Shown here piece by piece: positions 4,919 through 11,585 of a stretch of DNA of 11,585 nt (position 1 is its first letter; each line of letters opens with the position of its first letter). The translations under genes and the position numbers were made by a program. The notes under the pieces were generated by a model. That model was given only the letters and a program-made list of their open reading frames with translations. It was not told the origin of the DNA and did no database searches. The stretch covers positions 1 through 11,585 of the forward strand of contig JAJYNP010000123.1 in assembly GCA_021786265.1 (NCBI GenBank), in the 5' to 3' direction. Source of the stretch: Chloroflexota bacterium (GTDB lineage Bacteria; Chloroflexota; Limnocylindria; Limnocylindrales; CSP1-4).

Positions 4919-7819
4919 ATGGAGCTGGGTGTGGCCGATTTCGACGCATTCTTCGCGGCGGTGCACGAGGGCCACCAGCCGTTTGCGTGGCAACGACGGC
5001 TGGTGGCCTATCTGCTCGAAGAGCGACGGTGGCCCGATCAGATCGCCGCCCCCACGAGCGCGGGAAAGACGGCGGTCATCGAGGCGCACATCTTCGCGGT
5101 CGCCGCCACGGCCGCTGAACTACGGGCGGAGCGCCGCCTTCCACGGCGCCTGGCGCTGCTCGTGGATCGGCGCGCGCTCGTTGATGACCAATACGCCCAC
5201 ACGCAGGTCGTGGCGGCGAAGCTCCGCGAGGCGCGTCCCGGTACGGGGATCGTGGCGGCCGTCGCCGAGGCACTGCGCGGGCTCCGCTTGGGCAGCATGA
5301 GCGCTGGGGAGGACGGCGCGATCGGCGATCGGCCGAGCAGGGCCAATCGGCCCCCCCTTGAGCCCCTTGTGGTCGCCCAGCTGCGCGGCGGCATCGCGGT
5401 CTCCAACATCTGGCGGGATGATCCGTTGGCCTGCCTCATCGTGTGCGCGACCCCCGACATGTGGGGCAGCCGACTGCTCTTCCGCGGGTATGGGACCGCG
5501 CCAGCTGCACGGGCGCGCGAGGCGGGGCTGCTCGCCTACGACGCCGTCGCGGTCGTCGATGAGGCGCATCTTGCACGCCAGCTCCTGTGCACCGCGCGGC
5601 GCATCGCGGCGCTTGACGCGACGGCCGTGCGTCCCCTGCCGGTCGCCCCGCTTTCGGTCGTGGAAGTGACCGCGACGCCAGATGCCGGGGCCGGAGTTGG
5701 CACACCTGGTGGCGCGCGGAGGGTGGTCGGCGTCGAACCGGCCGATCTGTCCGGGGACAAGGAAGCCGATCGCGATCTCGCCCGCCGACTCACTCGACCG
5801 AAGCCGCTGCGGCTCGTTGAGGCCGCGTGGCCAGCGAAGAACGCCGCCGAACGGCGCAAGCTGGCCGGGCAACTCGCCGGACTCACCTTGCAGATGCGTG
5901 AGCAACACGGCCCAACCGTCGCGTGCATTGTCAACACCGTCGCCCTGGCGCTCGATGTGGCGGATCTTCTGGCCGAGCGGAAGGCGGCCGGTCGGGCGAT
6001 CTCGCACGAGGTGCTGGTTGGGCGCCGGCGGCCGGCTGACCTCGCCCGGCTGCGCCACGAGCGTCCGGCTCTCTTCACCCCGCAGGGTGACCCCACGCTC
6101 GACGTCGTCGTCGCCACCCAGACGGTCGAAGTGGGCGTGGACATCAACTTCAGCGCGTTGGTGAGCGAAGTGGCACCGGCCACGGCGATCACCCAGCGTG
6201 CTGGGCGTGTCAACCGTCTAGGCCGATCCGCATCGGGCGAGGTCGTCGTGGTGGTCCCGCCCGAGGGCCATGCGTCGTTCGACGAACGCGACGTACTGCC
6301 CTACCGAGCGGCCGATCTCGAGGCGAGCGAGGCCTGGTTGCGGCGTCGCGCGGCCGATCCCCAGGGACTCGCGCCGTGGGCCGTGCGCCACGATGCACCG
6401 CCGGCACAGGCGACGCCGCGCGGGCTGCTGCAACGACCAGAACTCTGGGACGCGTGGCTCTGGGCGCGCACCGCAGATGAACTCGTGGTGGAGCCCGACC
6501 TGGACCTGTGGTTGGCCGACGACCTGGCCGAGGATCGTGACGTGGCTGTGGTCGTCCGAGAGGGCCTACCCGCCGACGAGGCGTCCGCCCTCGCCCTGCT
6601 GCGTGCGACGCCGCCGCGGGCGAAAGAGGCGTTCCCGGCCGCTCTTCCGCTCGTCCGGGATCTGCTCGAGGCGGCGAGAGCGACCAGCGAAGGCACGCCG
6701 ATCAGCTATCTCGTGCGCAACGAGGAGGTGCGCCGGCTCGATGTCGATGAAGCGGCGTCGCTCCGCCCCGGCGATGTGCTGGTCATCGATGCGCGCCTGC
6801 GGTGGTTTCGCTCCGGGGTCGTCGCTGACGACGGCACCGACGCCGCATCCGACGTGCTCGAGCCCGCGGCGGGTGACTGGAGCGATCCTTTTGTGCTGCG
6901 GATTGCGCCCGGTGCTCCCGCGTTCACGAGCGTCACGCCGGAGGAGGTGCGAGTCTGGCTCAGCGCCGCCGGGGCGGTCGTCGACGCAACGTCTCGCGAC
7001 GGCCGTGATCGTCGGCAGGCGTTGGCCGACCTGGTGCGTGCCGTTGCGACGTCGGCGCCGGGCGTGCCCATCGAACGCCTCAAGGACGCCGCGACGCTGC
7101 TCGACGGCCCGGTCGGCAGGGCAGATGTCACGCTCGGTCCGCGTGGCGCGGACGGTGCGCCCGACTGGTTGGTGATTGCGGCAATCCCGCGGCGGGCCAT
7201 TCCCGAGGCGCTCCGCCAAGAGTGGTCCAGCGCGCGTCGCGCGGTCGCGCTTGACGAGCATGCAGCCGCGGTAGCAGAGCGTGCGCGCGACTTCGGCATC
7301 GGCGTCGGCCTCGACGCGGACCTATTGGCGGCACTCGCCAGCGCTGGCGCCTGGCACGACGCGGGCAAACGCGACGCCCGGTTTCAGGCCCGCCTGCGCG
7401 ATGGGCATGCGGAGGCCGACGCGGCCGTTCCGTTGCTGGCCAAGAGCGGGCTCCGTTCCGCGCCCGAAGCGCGTGCCGCCTGGTCGCGCTCGGGATTGCC
7501 CTCCGGCTGGCGCCATGAACAGTTGTCCGCGGCCGATGCGTGGCGGGACCGCGAGCTGGCCAGGCTCGCGGAGCGCGAGCTCGCAGTACGCCTCGTGGGG
7601 ACCAGCCACGGGTACGGCCGCTCGGGCTTCCCGCACGTCGGCAGCGAATTGGTGCCCGCGGACGACCCAGCGCTCGGGGCGGCCGTGGCGCTCTACGACA
7701 ACGACGCCTGGGAGGCGCTGATCGAGCGCACGCATGCGCGGCTGGGGGTGTGGGGCTGCGCCTACCTCGAGGCATTGCTGCGCGCGGCCGATTGCCAGGT
7801 TTCAGGAGAGGGCCGATGA
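4919..7819 (+). CDS. cas3: Cas3 helicase-nuclease with C-terminal HD domain (type I-G)
   Basis: This 966-aa protein would be recruited to the R-loop to unwind and degrade target DNA. Helicase motifs run in order: APTSAGKT (44-51, Walker A), DEAH (214-217), TAT (251-253, motif III), ATQTVEVGVD (399-408, motif V) and QRAGR (426-430, motif VI) followed by VNRLGR. The HD nuclease lies at the C-terminus: WHDAGKRDARFQ with His813-Asp814 and Lys817, then WRHEQ (His866) and GTSHGYG (His897). Most type I Cas3 proteins carry HD at the N-terminus; a C-terminal HD is typical of the GSU0051-like Cas3 of this subtype. All expected metal-binding positions appear present, so the enzyme looks active. A GAGGAG ribosome-binding site precedes ATG 4919. 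Its last four bases overlap the start of the next gene (ATGA). Confidence 0.94.
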   Translation: MELGVADFDAFFAAVHEGHQPFAWQRRLVAYLLEERRWPDQIAAPTSAGKTAVIEAHIFAVAATAAELRAERRLPRRLALLVDRRALVDDQYAHTQVVAAKLREARPGTGIVAAVAEALRGLRLGSMSAGEDGAIGDRPSRANRPPLEPLVVAQLRGGIAVSNIWRDDPLACLIVCATPDMWGSRLLFRGYGTAPAARAREAGLLAYDAVAVVDEAHLARQLLCTARRIAALDATAVRPLPVAPLSVVEVTATPDAGAGVGTPGGARRVVGVEPADLSGDKEADRDLARRLTRPKPLRLVEAAWPAKNAAERRKLAGQLAGLTLQMREQHGPTVACIVNTVALALDVADLLAERKAAGRAISHEVLVGRRRPADLARLRHERPALFTPQGDPTLDVVVATQTVEVGVDINFSALVSEVAPATAITQRAGRVNRLGRSASGEVVVVVPPEGHASFDERDVLPYRAADLEASEAWLRRRAADPQGLAPWAVRHDAPPAQATPRGLLQRPELWDAWLWARTADELVVEPDLDLWLADDLAEDRDVAVVVREGLPADEASALALLRATPPRAKEAFPAALPLVRDLLEAARATSEGTPISYLVRNEEVRRLDVDEAASLRPGDVLVIDARLRWFRSGVVADDGTDAASDVLEPAAGDWSDPFVLRIAPGAPAFTSVTPEEVRVWLSAAGAVVDATSRDGRDRRQALADLVRAVATSAPGVPIERLKDAATLLDGPVGRADVTLGPRGADGAPDWLVIAAIPRRAIPEALRQEWSSARRAVALDEHAAAVAERARDFGIGVGLDADLLAALASAGAWHDAGKRDARFQARLRDGHAEADAAVPLLAKSGLRSAPEARAAWSRSGLPSGWRHEQLSAADAWRDRELARLAERELAVRLVGTSHGYGRSGFPHVGSELVPADDPALGAAVALYDNDAWEALIERTHARLGVWGCAYLEALLRAADCQVSGEGR

Positions 7820-8862
7820 CGGAGCTGCACCTTCGCGGGGAACGACAGAGCGCGCTCACGCACCTGATGCAGATCGGCTTTGCGGCCATCCTCGAGGCGT
7901 CGGGCGTCTCCGACGTACGAGTCAGCTGGTCTGGTGCCCTCGATGCGCGACCGCTCGTCTGGACCGACGGTGTCGACTTCGATCAGGCAGCGCTCCTCGT
8001 GCGGGATCATGCGCGCCGCCGAGCGGACGCGTCGAGCTGGCTCGCCGCTGACATCGACCTCGCTGGCCGACGGACCGGGTTATTCAGCCCGCGCATCAAG
8101 CCCCCAGAGGATCGTGGGGGCTGGCAGCGGCTCATCGACGCTCGCGAGGCGCACCTCGACGGCCTCACGGCAGCGCAGGCTCGCCTGGACCTGCAGTTCA
8201 TCGGCGCTCTGGGGATGCCGGCCTATTGGCGCGTGGATGGGACAGGGCGTGCAACGCCGGACGACGGCGCGTCACGTTGGGAGATGAAGGCGCGGAATGC
8301 GGGCGAGGAGTTCGTCCGACACCGGCTCTTCCCGATCGCACGGCACGTGGCCGGGCGGGAGGCACGCTCGATCCGCCAGGGGCTCGAAGGTGCCATCATC
8401 TGCGACTTGACTGACCCCCCGCGTGCGGACAGCCGCACCGCGACTGGCCTCGCAGCACCAGGTCCGACCGACACCGCGGTTGCCTGGTGCGCTCTCTGGG
8501 CGATCAGCCAGTTTCCGATCATGCACCTCGTCGCTGAGCGCAGCCGCACCGCTGGCCATGTGGCCCCGCCGCGCGGACGCGGCCGGTTCGGGGGGTGGTT
8601 CTACCTGCCCATGGCGGAGCAGCCGATGGGTTTGCCGCGCCTCCGGTCGGTGCTCGTGAGCCGACCGCTCGAGCGCGTCGCGCGCGCGGCGGTGGGCAGC
8701 GATACCCGTAGGGTGGACCCACTGGAAGTGGACGCAGCTCGTGCGTGGCTGCGCAACCGCGGCGTGAGCGCGATCGTGGTCTTCCCGATCAGCGTGTCGG
8801 CCAACAAGAACGCGCCCGAATACCAAGCGCGCGACGGGACGGTCGTGCCCCTCGACGTCTGA
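7816..8862 (+). CDS. Putative Cas8-like large subunit of the type I-G complex (divergent)
   Basis: This 348-aa protein lies between cas3 and cas4-cas1, where a type I-G locus needs its large subunit. It overlaps cas3 by 4 bp and has a strong AGGAGAGG site before the ATG. The N-terminus, LHLRGERQSALTHLMQIGFAAI, recalls the 'one domain, one aligned helix' opening of Cas8/Csx17 proteins, and a later AWCALWAISQFPI segment recalls the small-helix region of Cas8 families. The tail has VVFPISVSANKNAPEYQARDG. It is about half the size of Csx17 and nearer the size of Csb3 (GSU0052), but I could not match clear Csb3 motifs. The expected role is holding the crRNA 5' end with Csb2 and reading the PAM. 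The assignment rests mainly on context and size; an accessory Cas protein remains possible. Confidence 0.55.
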   Translation: MTELHLRGERQSALTHLMQIGFAAILEASGVSDVRVSWSGALDARPLVWTDGVDFDQAALLVRDHARRRADASSWLAADIDLAGRRTGLFSPRIKPPEDRGGWQRLIDAREAHLDGLTAAQARLDLQFIGALGMPAYWRVDGTGRATPDDGASRWEMKARNAGEEFVRHRLFPIARHVAGREARSIRQGLEGAIICDLTDPPRADSRTATGLAAPGPTDTAVAWCALWAISQFPIMHLVAERSRTAGHVAPPRGRGRFGGWFYLPMAEQPMGLPRLRSVLVSRPLERVARAAVGSDTRRVDPLEVDAARAWLRNRGVSAIVVFPISVSANKNAPEYQARDGTVVPLDV

Positions 8863-8863
8863 C

Positions 8864-10474
8864 ATGACCCTGGGCCGCTCAGAGGAAGACCCGCTCCCCA
8901 TCAGTCTCGTCGCGCAGCACGCCTTTTGCCCTCGTCGCGCCTGGCTCGAGGCCGCCGGTGAGAGCACCGACACCTACCAAGTGGCGGTTGGGACCGCTGA
9001 ACACGCGCCAGCCGACGACCCGGCGGCCAGTCGGCCTGAGCGTCTCCATCTCGTTGAGGTAGCCCACGTCGGATGGGGCGTGGCCGGGCGCTGTGACACG
9101 CTCGAGCGCGATGCCGACGGTTCGTTGACAGTCGTCGAGCACAAAGCCACCCCGATCCGACGGCGGCCAGAGGTGACGGAGCCGATGCGGGTCCAGCTGA
9201 CGCTCCAGGTCGCGTGCTTACGCGCGATGGGGTACGTCGTGCGCGGCCAGGCGATCTACTTCACGAGCCACCGCGTCAGGGTCCCCGTCGCTCTGGCGGC
9301 GTCGGAGTTCGAACACGCGCGCCTGGAGGTCGAAGCCACGCGGCGCACGGTGATGCGCGCGACCGCGCCGCTGCCGCTCATCGATGATCCACGCTGTGGC
9401 AGCTGCTCCCACGCCGCGGTCTGTCTTCCCGAGGAACGAGGCGAACGGCCGGTGCGCCACCGGATCGTGGTGGGCGACCCTGACACGAGCGTGGTCCATC
9501 TCGCGACGTCCGGCTCGCGCGCGTCCATTCGGGGTGGCCAACTCCACGTCTCGCACGCGGGCGAAGAACTAGCGGCAATTCCGATCGAGCGTATTGCCGG
9601 CCTCGTCGTGCACGGCAACGTGGATCTCTCGGGTGCCCTCATCCGGGAGATCCTCTGGCGATCTCAGACCATCGTATGGTGCACGGGCACCGGTCGTGTC
9701 GTGGGCTGGACCATGAGCGTCGCTGCCCCGAACGGGCTCGCCCGCGTTCGCCAACTCGCGCTTGCAGCCCAGGGACGTCTTGACCTCGCGCGCGAGTTCG
9801 TCGAGGTCAAGATCGCCAACCAAGCGACGTTCCTGCGTCGCAACGGTGCGAGTCCCCCGACGGTGGTCAGGCTCAGGGCGCTGCAAGAGCGCGCGGAGCA
9901 GTCGGCTTCATTGGGCGAGCTATTGGGCATCGAGGGCGAGGCCGCGGCCAACTATTTTGAAGCATTCGGCACGCTGTTCCACGCGGATTTGAGCGGCACC
10001 CCTCGCGCGCGCTTTTCCGGTCGCTCAGGACGCCCGGCACATGATCCCGTCAACGCGAGCCTCAACTACGCGTACGCCATGCTGGTGGCGGATGCCATTC
10101 GAGCCATCGTGGCGTGCGGACTCGATCCCCACGCAGGGTTCTTGCACAGCAGCAACCGCAACAAGCCTGCGCTCGCACTAGATTTGTGTGAGGAGTTTCG
10201 TGCGCCGGTTGCTGATTCGACGGTCGTGGGCGCGTTCAACAACGGCGAACTGACACTCGACGACTTCACGGACGTGCTTGGCGCCACTCGGCTCCGTGAC
10301 CGAGGGCGCCGCGCGTTGATTGCTGCCTATGAGCGTCGCGTCCAGACCAAGTTCAGGCATCCGCTGTTTGGCTACGATGTCTCTTGGCGGCGCGCCATGG
10401 AGGTCCAGGCAAGGATGGTGCTCGGCGTCATCGACGGTTCGCAGCCGCGATACCGCGGGATCCGCATCCGGTGA
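8864..10474 (+). CDS. cas4-cas1: Cas4-Cas1 fusion, spacer-acquisition integrase
   Basis: This 536-aa protein joins a Cas4 exonuclease (about residues 1-195) to a Cas1 integrase (about 200-536). In Cas4, four cysteines for an iron-sulfur cluster are visible: Cys22 in FCPRR and Cys178, Cys181 and Cys187 in CGSCSHAAVC. The RecB-like nuclease residues are Asp78 (GRCD) and Glu92/Lys94 (VVEHKAT). In Cas1 the metal ligands are Glu357 (GIEGEAA), His428 (GFLHSS) and Asp440 (ALDLCEEF). The Cas4 part should trim prespacers and choose PAM-side ends, and the Cas1 part joins them to the leader-proximal repeat. Such fusions are standard in type I-G. It starts 1 bp after the Cas8-like gene with no evident Shine-Dalgarno and ends in a GTGA overlap with cas2. 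Confidence 0.95.
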   Translation: MTLGRSEEDPLPISLVAQHAFCPRRAWLEAAGESTDTYQVAVGTAEHAPADDPAASRPERLHLVEVAHVGWGVAGRCDTLERDADGSLTVVEHKATPIRRRPEVTEPMRVQLTLQVACLRAMGYVVRGQAIYFTSHRVRVPVALAASEFEHARLEVEATRRTVMRATAPLPLIDDPRCGSCSHAAVCLPEERGERPVRHRIVVGDPDTSVVHLATSGSRASIRGGQLHVSHAGEELAAIPIERIAGLVVHGNVDLSGALIREILWRSQTIVWCTGTGRVVGWTMSVAAPNGLARVRQLALAAQGRLDLAREFVEVKIANQATFLRRNGASPPTVVRLRALQERAEQSASLGELLGIEGEAAANYFEAFGTLFHADLSGTPRARFSGRSGRPAHDPVNASLNYAYAMLVADAIRAIVACGLDPHAGFLHSSNRNKPALALDLCEEFRAPVADSTVVGAFNNGELTLDDFTDVLGATRLRDRGRRALIAAYERRVQTKFRHPLFGYDVSWRRAMEVQARMVLGVIDGSQPRYRGIRIR

Positions 10475-10773
10475 GCAGGGAGGGCCCCTACCGATACCTC
10501 ATCGCCTACGACATCGGCGACGATCGGCGCCGGGCGAGAATCGCGCAGCGTCTGCAGGCGTACGGCACGCGCATCCAGTTCAGCGTGTTCATCGTGGACG
10601 TCAAGCCAGCCCGTATTGTCCGGCTGCGGCGGACCCTTGCGCAGCTGCTCGTGGCTCAGGCCGACTCCCTCCTCATCTGCGAGCTTGGGCCACTGCCACA
10701 GGCCGTCGGACGGCGCATGGAGTTCCTGGGCGTCCAGCCCGACCTCTTGGGGCGCGACTCGATCATCATCTAG
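10471..10773 (+). CDS. cas2: Cas2 endoribonuclease-fold adaptation protein
   Basis: This 100-aa protein shows the Cas2 opening YRYLIAYDIGDDRRRARIAQ, with the conserved Asp14 at the end of the first strand, followed by GTRIQFSVFIVDVKP, the second-strand region of the ferredoxin fold. Cas2 dimers bridge two Cas1 dimers in the integration complex. The GTG at 10471 is chosen because it overlaps the cas4-cas1 stop (GTGA) and gives normal family length; the frame is open further upstream only as an overlap with cas1. It is the last gene of the operon; the leader follows directly. Confidence 0.93.
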   Translation: MSREGPYRYLIAYDIGDDRRRARIAQRLQAYGTRIQFSVFIVDVKPARIVRLRRTLAQLLVAQADSLLICELGPLPQAVGRRMEFLGVQPDLLGRDSIII

Positions 10774-10808
10774 CGGCACGGGCGAGACCGCGTGGCTGTG
10801 CCTCAGAG

Positions 10809-10831
10809 GCGCGATCGCTCCGCGATCGCGC
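10809..10831. repeat. Perfect 10-bp-stem, 3-nt-loop palindrome after cas2
   Basis: GCGCGATCGC (10809-10818) and GCGATCGCGC (10822-10831) are exact complements around TCC, 35 bp past the cas2 stop. As RNA it would be a very stable hairpin and may mark the 3' end of the cas transcript, though no T run follows. As DNA each arm contains GCGATCGC, itself a palindrome, so a protein site is also possible. Confidence 0.5.
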
Positions 10832-10869
10832 TCCCATGCGAGGACCGCTCGCGTACAGACTGGCCATGT

Positions 10870-10889
10870 GGCGGCCCTCGAAGGCCGCC
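10870..10889. repeat. 7-bp-stem inverted repeat in the leader
   Basis: GGCGGCC (10870-10876) pairs with GGCCGCC (10883-10889) around CTCGAA. It is the second GC-rich hairpin in the first half of the leader. Its function is unknown; together with the preceding palindrome it could separate the cas transcript from array transcription. Confidence 0.35.
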
Positions 10890-11018
10890 CTCGCCAGTCG
10901 CAACGTCGCAATCGACCTCAAAGCGGGCGAGCGGCGCGTGGAAGCGGCTGCCAACTGCGCGCAGTCGTGCCATCATATGACTCGAGCGGCCCCGACCGTG
11001 GCCTACGCGGCCCCGCCG

Positions 11019-11036
11019 ACCGGTCCGTAACCGGTT
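11019..11036. promoter_or_regulatory. Paired ACCGGT sites spanning the leader-repeat junction
   Basis: ACCGGT occurs at 11019-11024 and again at 11030-11035, eleven bases apart, close to one helical turn. The second is part of the 8-bp palindrome AACCGGTT (11029-11036) that crosses into the first three bases of repeat 1. Since Cas1-Cas2 attacks the leader-repeat border, this may be a leader-anchoring element recognised during integration. This is inferred from position and symmetry only. Confidence 0.35.
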
Positions 11037-11585
11037 GCAGCGCCTTCACGACGCTGCTTTCATTGAGGGCCGGGCAGGTTGACGATTTCGCCTGAAACAT
11101 CGTGCAGTTGCAGCGCCTTCACGACGCTGCTTTCATTGAGGGGATGCCGTCTGGGAAGCCGTCTGGGTTGCCTACGAGTTGCAGCGCCTTCACGACGCTG
11201 CTTTCATTGAGGGAGAATGGCGCCGGAAGCGAGGCACTAGTGAACCACGTTGCAGCGCCTTCACGACGCTGCTTTCATTGAGGGGTCTACCGCTACTGCG
11301 ATGCCCACGACAACGGCTAGTTGCAGCGCCTTCACGACGCTGCTTTCATTGAGGGTCGGCACCTGGCACTCGTGCGTCCAGGGGTGGGTGAGGTTGCAGC
11401 GCCTTCACGACGCTGCTTTCATTGAGGGGCTTTACGGGCGGCATGCCATGCGGCTTCGGCGACTTGTTGCAGCGCCTTCACGACGCTGCTTTCATTGAGG
11501 GTGCAAGTTCACGATACACGAGGCGCTGCCGCTCGGGTTGCAGCGCCTTCACGACGCTGCTTTCATTGAGGGTCGATGTGCCCCG
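11034..11585 (+). CRISPR. Type I-G CRISPR array, eight repeats visible, continuing beyond the window
   Basis: Eight identical 36-bp repeats start at 11034, 11107, 11178, 11249, 11320, 11393, 11466 and 11537. Each begins GTTGCAGCG and ends TTTCATTGAGGG. Inside, GCAGCG (repeat positions 4-9) and CGCTGC (19-24) form a 6-bp stem with a 9-nt loop, the likely recognition structure for the Cas6 part of Csb2. The last eight bases, ATTGAGGG, resemble the usual 8-nt crRNA 5' handle and set the transcription direction as plus. The seven complete spacers are 37, 35, 35, 35, 37, 37 and 35 bp; an eighth begins at 11573 and is cut by the window edge. No repeat is degenerate, so the leader-distal end is not in view. 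The array belongs with the adjacent cas operon. Confidence 0.98.

Larger units (their letters stand above)
10774..11033 (+). promoter_or_regulatory. CRISPR leader region between cas2 and the array
   Basis: These 260 bp lie between the cas2 stop and the first repeat, the usual place for the array promoter and integration-anchoring sequences. Repeat orientation, with the ATTGAGGG end pointing away from cas2, agrees with transcription to the right from here. No convincing ORF is seen. Unlike most leaders it is GC-rich, with two perfect hairpins in its first half and only one A/T-rich patch (CATCATATGAC, about 10972-10982), which might contain a -10 element. A pair of ACCGGT sites abuts the array. 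No promoter could be assigned firmly. Confidence 0.65.

Noticed and set aside
3650..5089. Long minus-strand open frame opposite csb2 and the start of cas3
   Set aside because: Arginine/histidine-rich product with no domain; it lies opposite two well-supported genes.
11250..11498. Open reading frame within the CRISPR array
   Set aside because: It is produced by reading through the repeats, whose translation recurs; the region is clearly an array.

Overview
The window is a very GC-rich bacterial sequence with strong G/C preference at third codon positions, tightly packed genes, and GTG as well as ATG starts. It joins a short amino-acid biosynthesis segment to a complete-looking type I-G (formerly I-U, Csb/'Dpsyc') CRISPR-Cas locus. 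The base composition, the free-standing LeuA-type regulatory domain beside a prephenate dehydratase, and a type I-G system would suit a thermophilic Chloroflexota/Thermomicrobia-like or actinobacterial genome. This placement is a guess; no rRNA or other marker gene is present.

Positions 1-1542 are metabolic: the 3' end of an unidentified gene, a 173-aa stand-alone LeuA allosteric-domain protein whose ATG overlaps the previous stop, and prephenate dehydratase with its ACT domain. Positions 1543-2157 separate this from the cas genes. Inside are several inverted repeats, a minus-strand coding-like fragment, and a small plus-strand ORF that ends on the csb1 start codon. A perfect 11+5+11 palindrome lies about 70 bp before csb1 and is the best operator candidate.

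Positions 2158-10773 are one plus-strand operon with junctions of -4 to +3 bp: csb1 (Cas7 backbone), csb2 (Cas5-Cas6 fusion), cas3 (helicase with C-terminal HD nuclease), a 348-aa unassigned protein in the Cas8/large-subunit position, a cas4-cas1 fusion, and cas2. Positions 10774-11033 are a GC-rich, hairpin-containing leader. From 11034 a CRISPR array of eight identical 36-bp repeats with 35- or 37-bp spacers runs off the right edge.

By family knowledge, Csb2 would process the transcript and bind crRNA, Csb1 would coat it, the Cas8-like protein would help recognise target DNA, and Cas3 would unwind and degrade it. Cas4-Cas1 and Cas2 would add spacers at the leader end. No canonical large Csx17 is present; the protein in its place is the most unusual part of the system.
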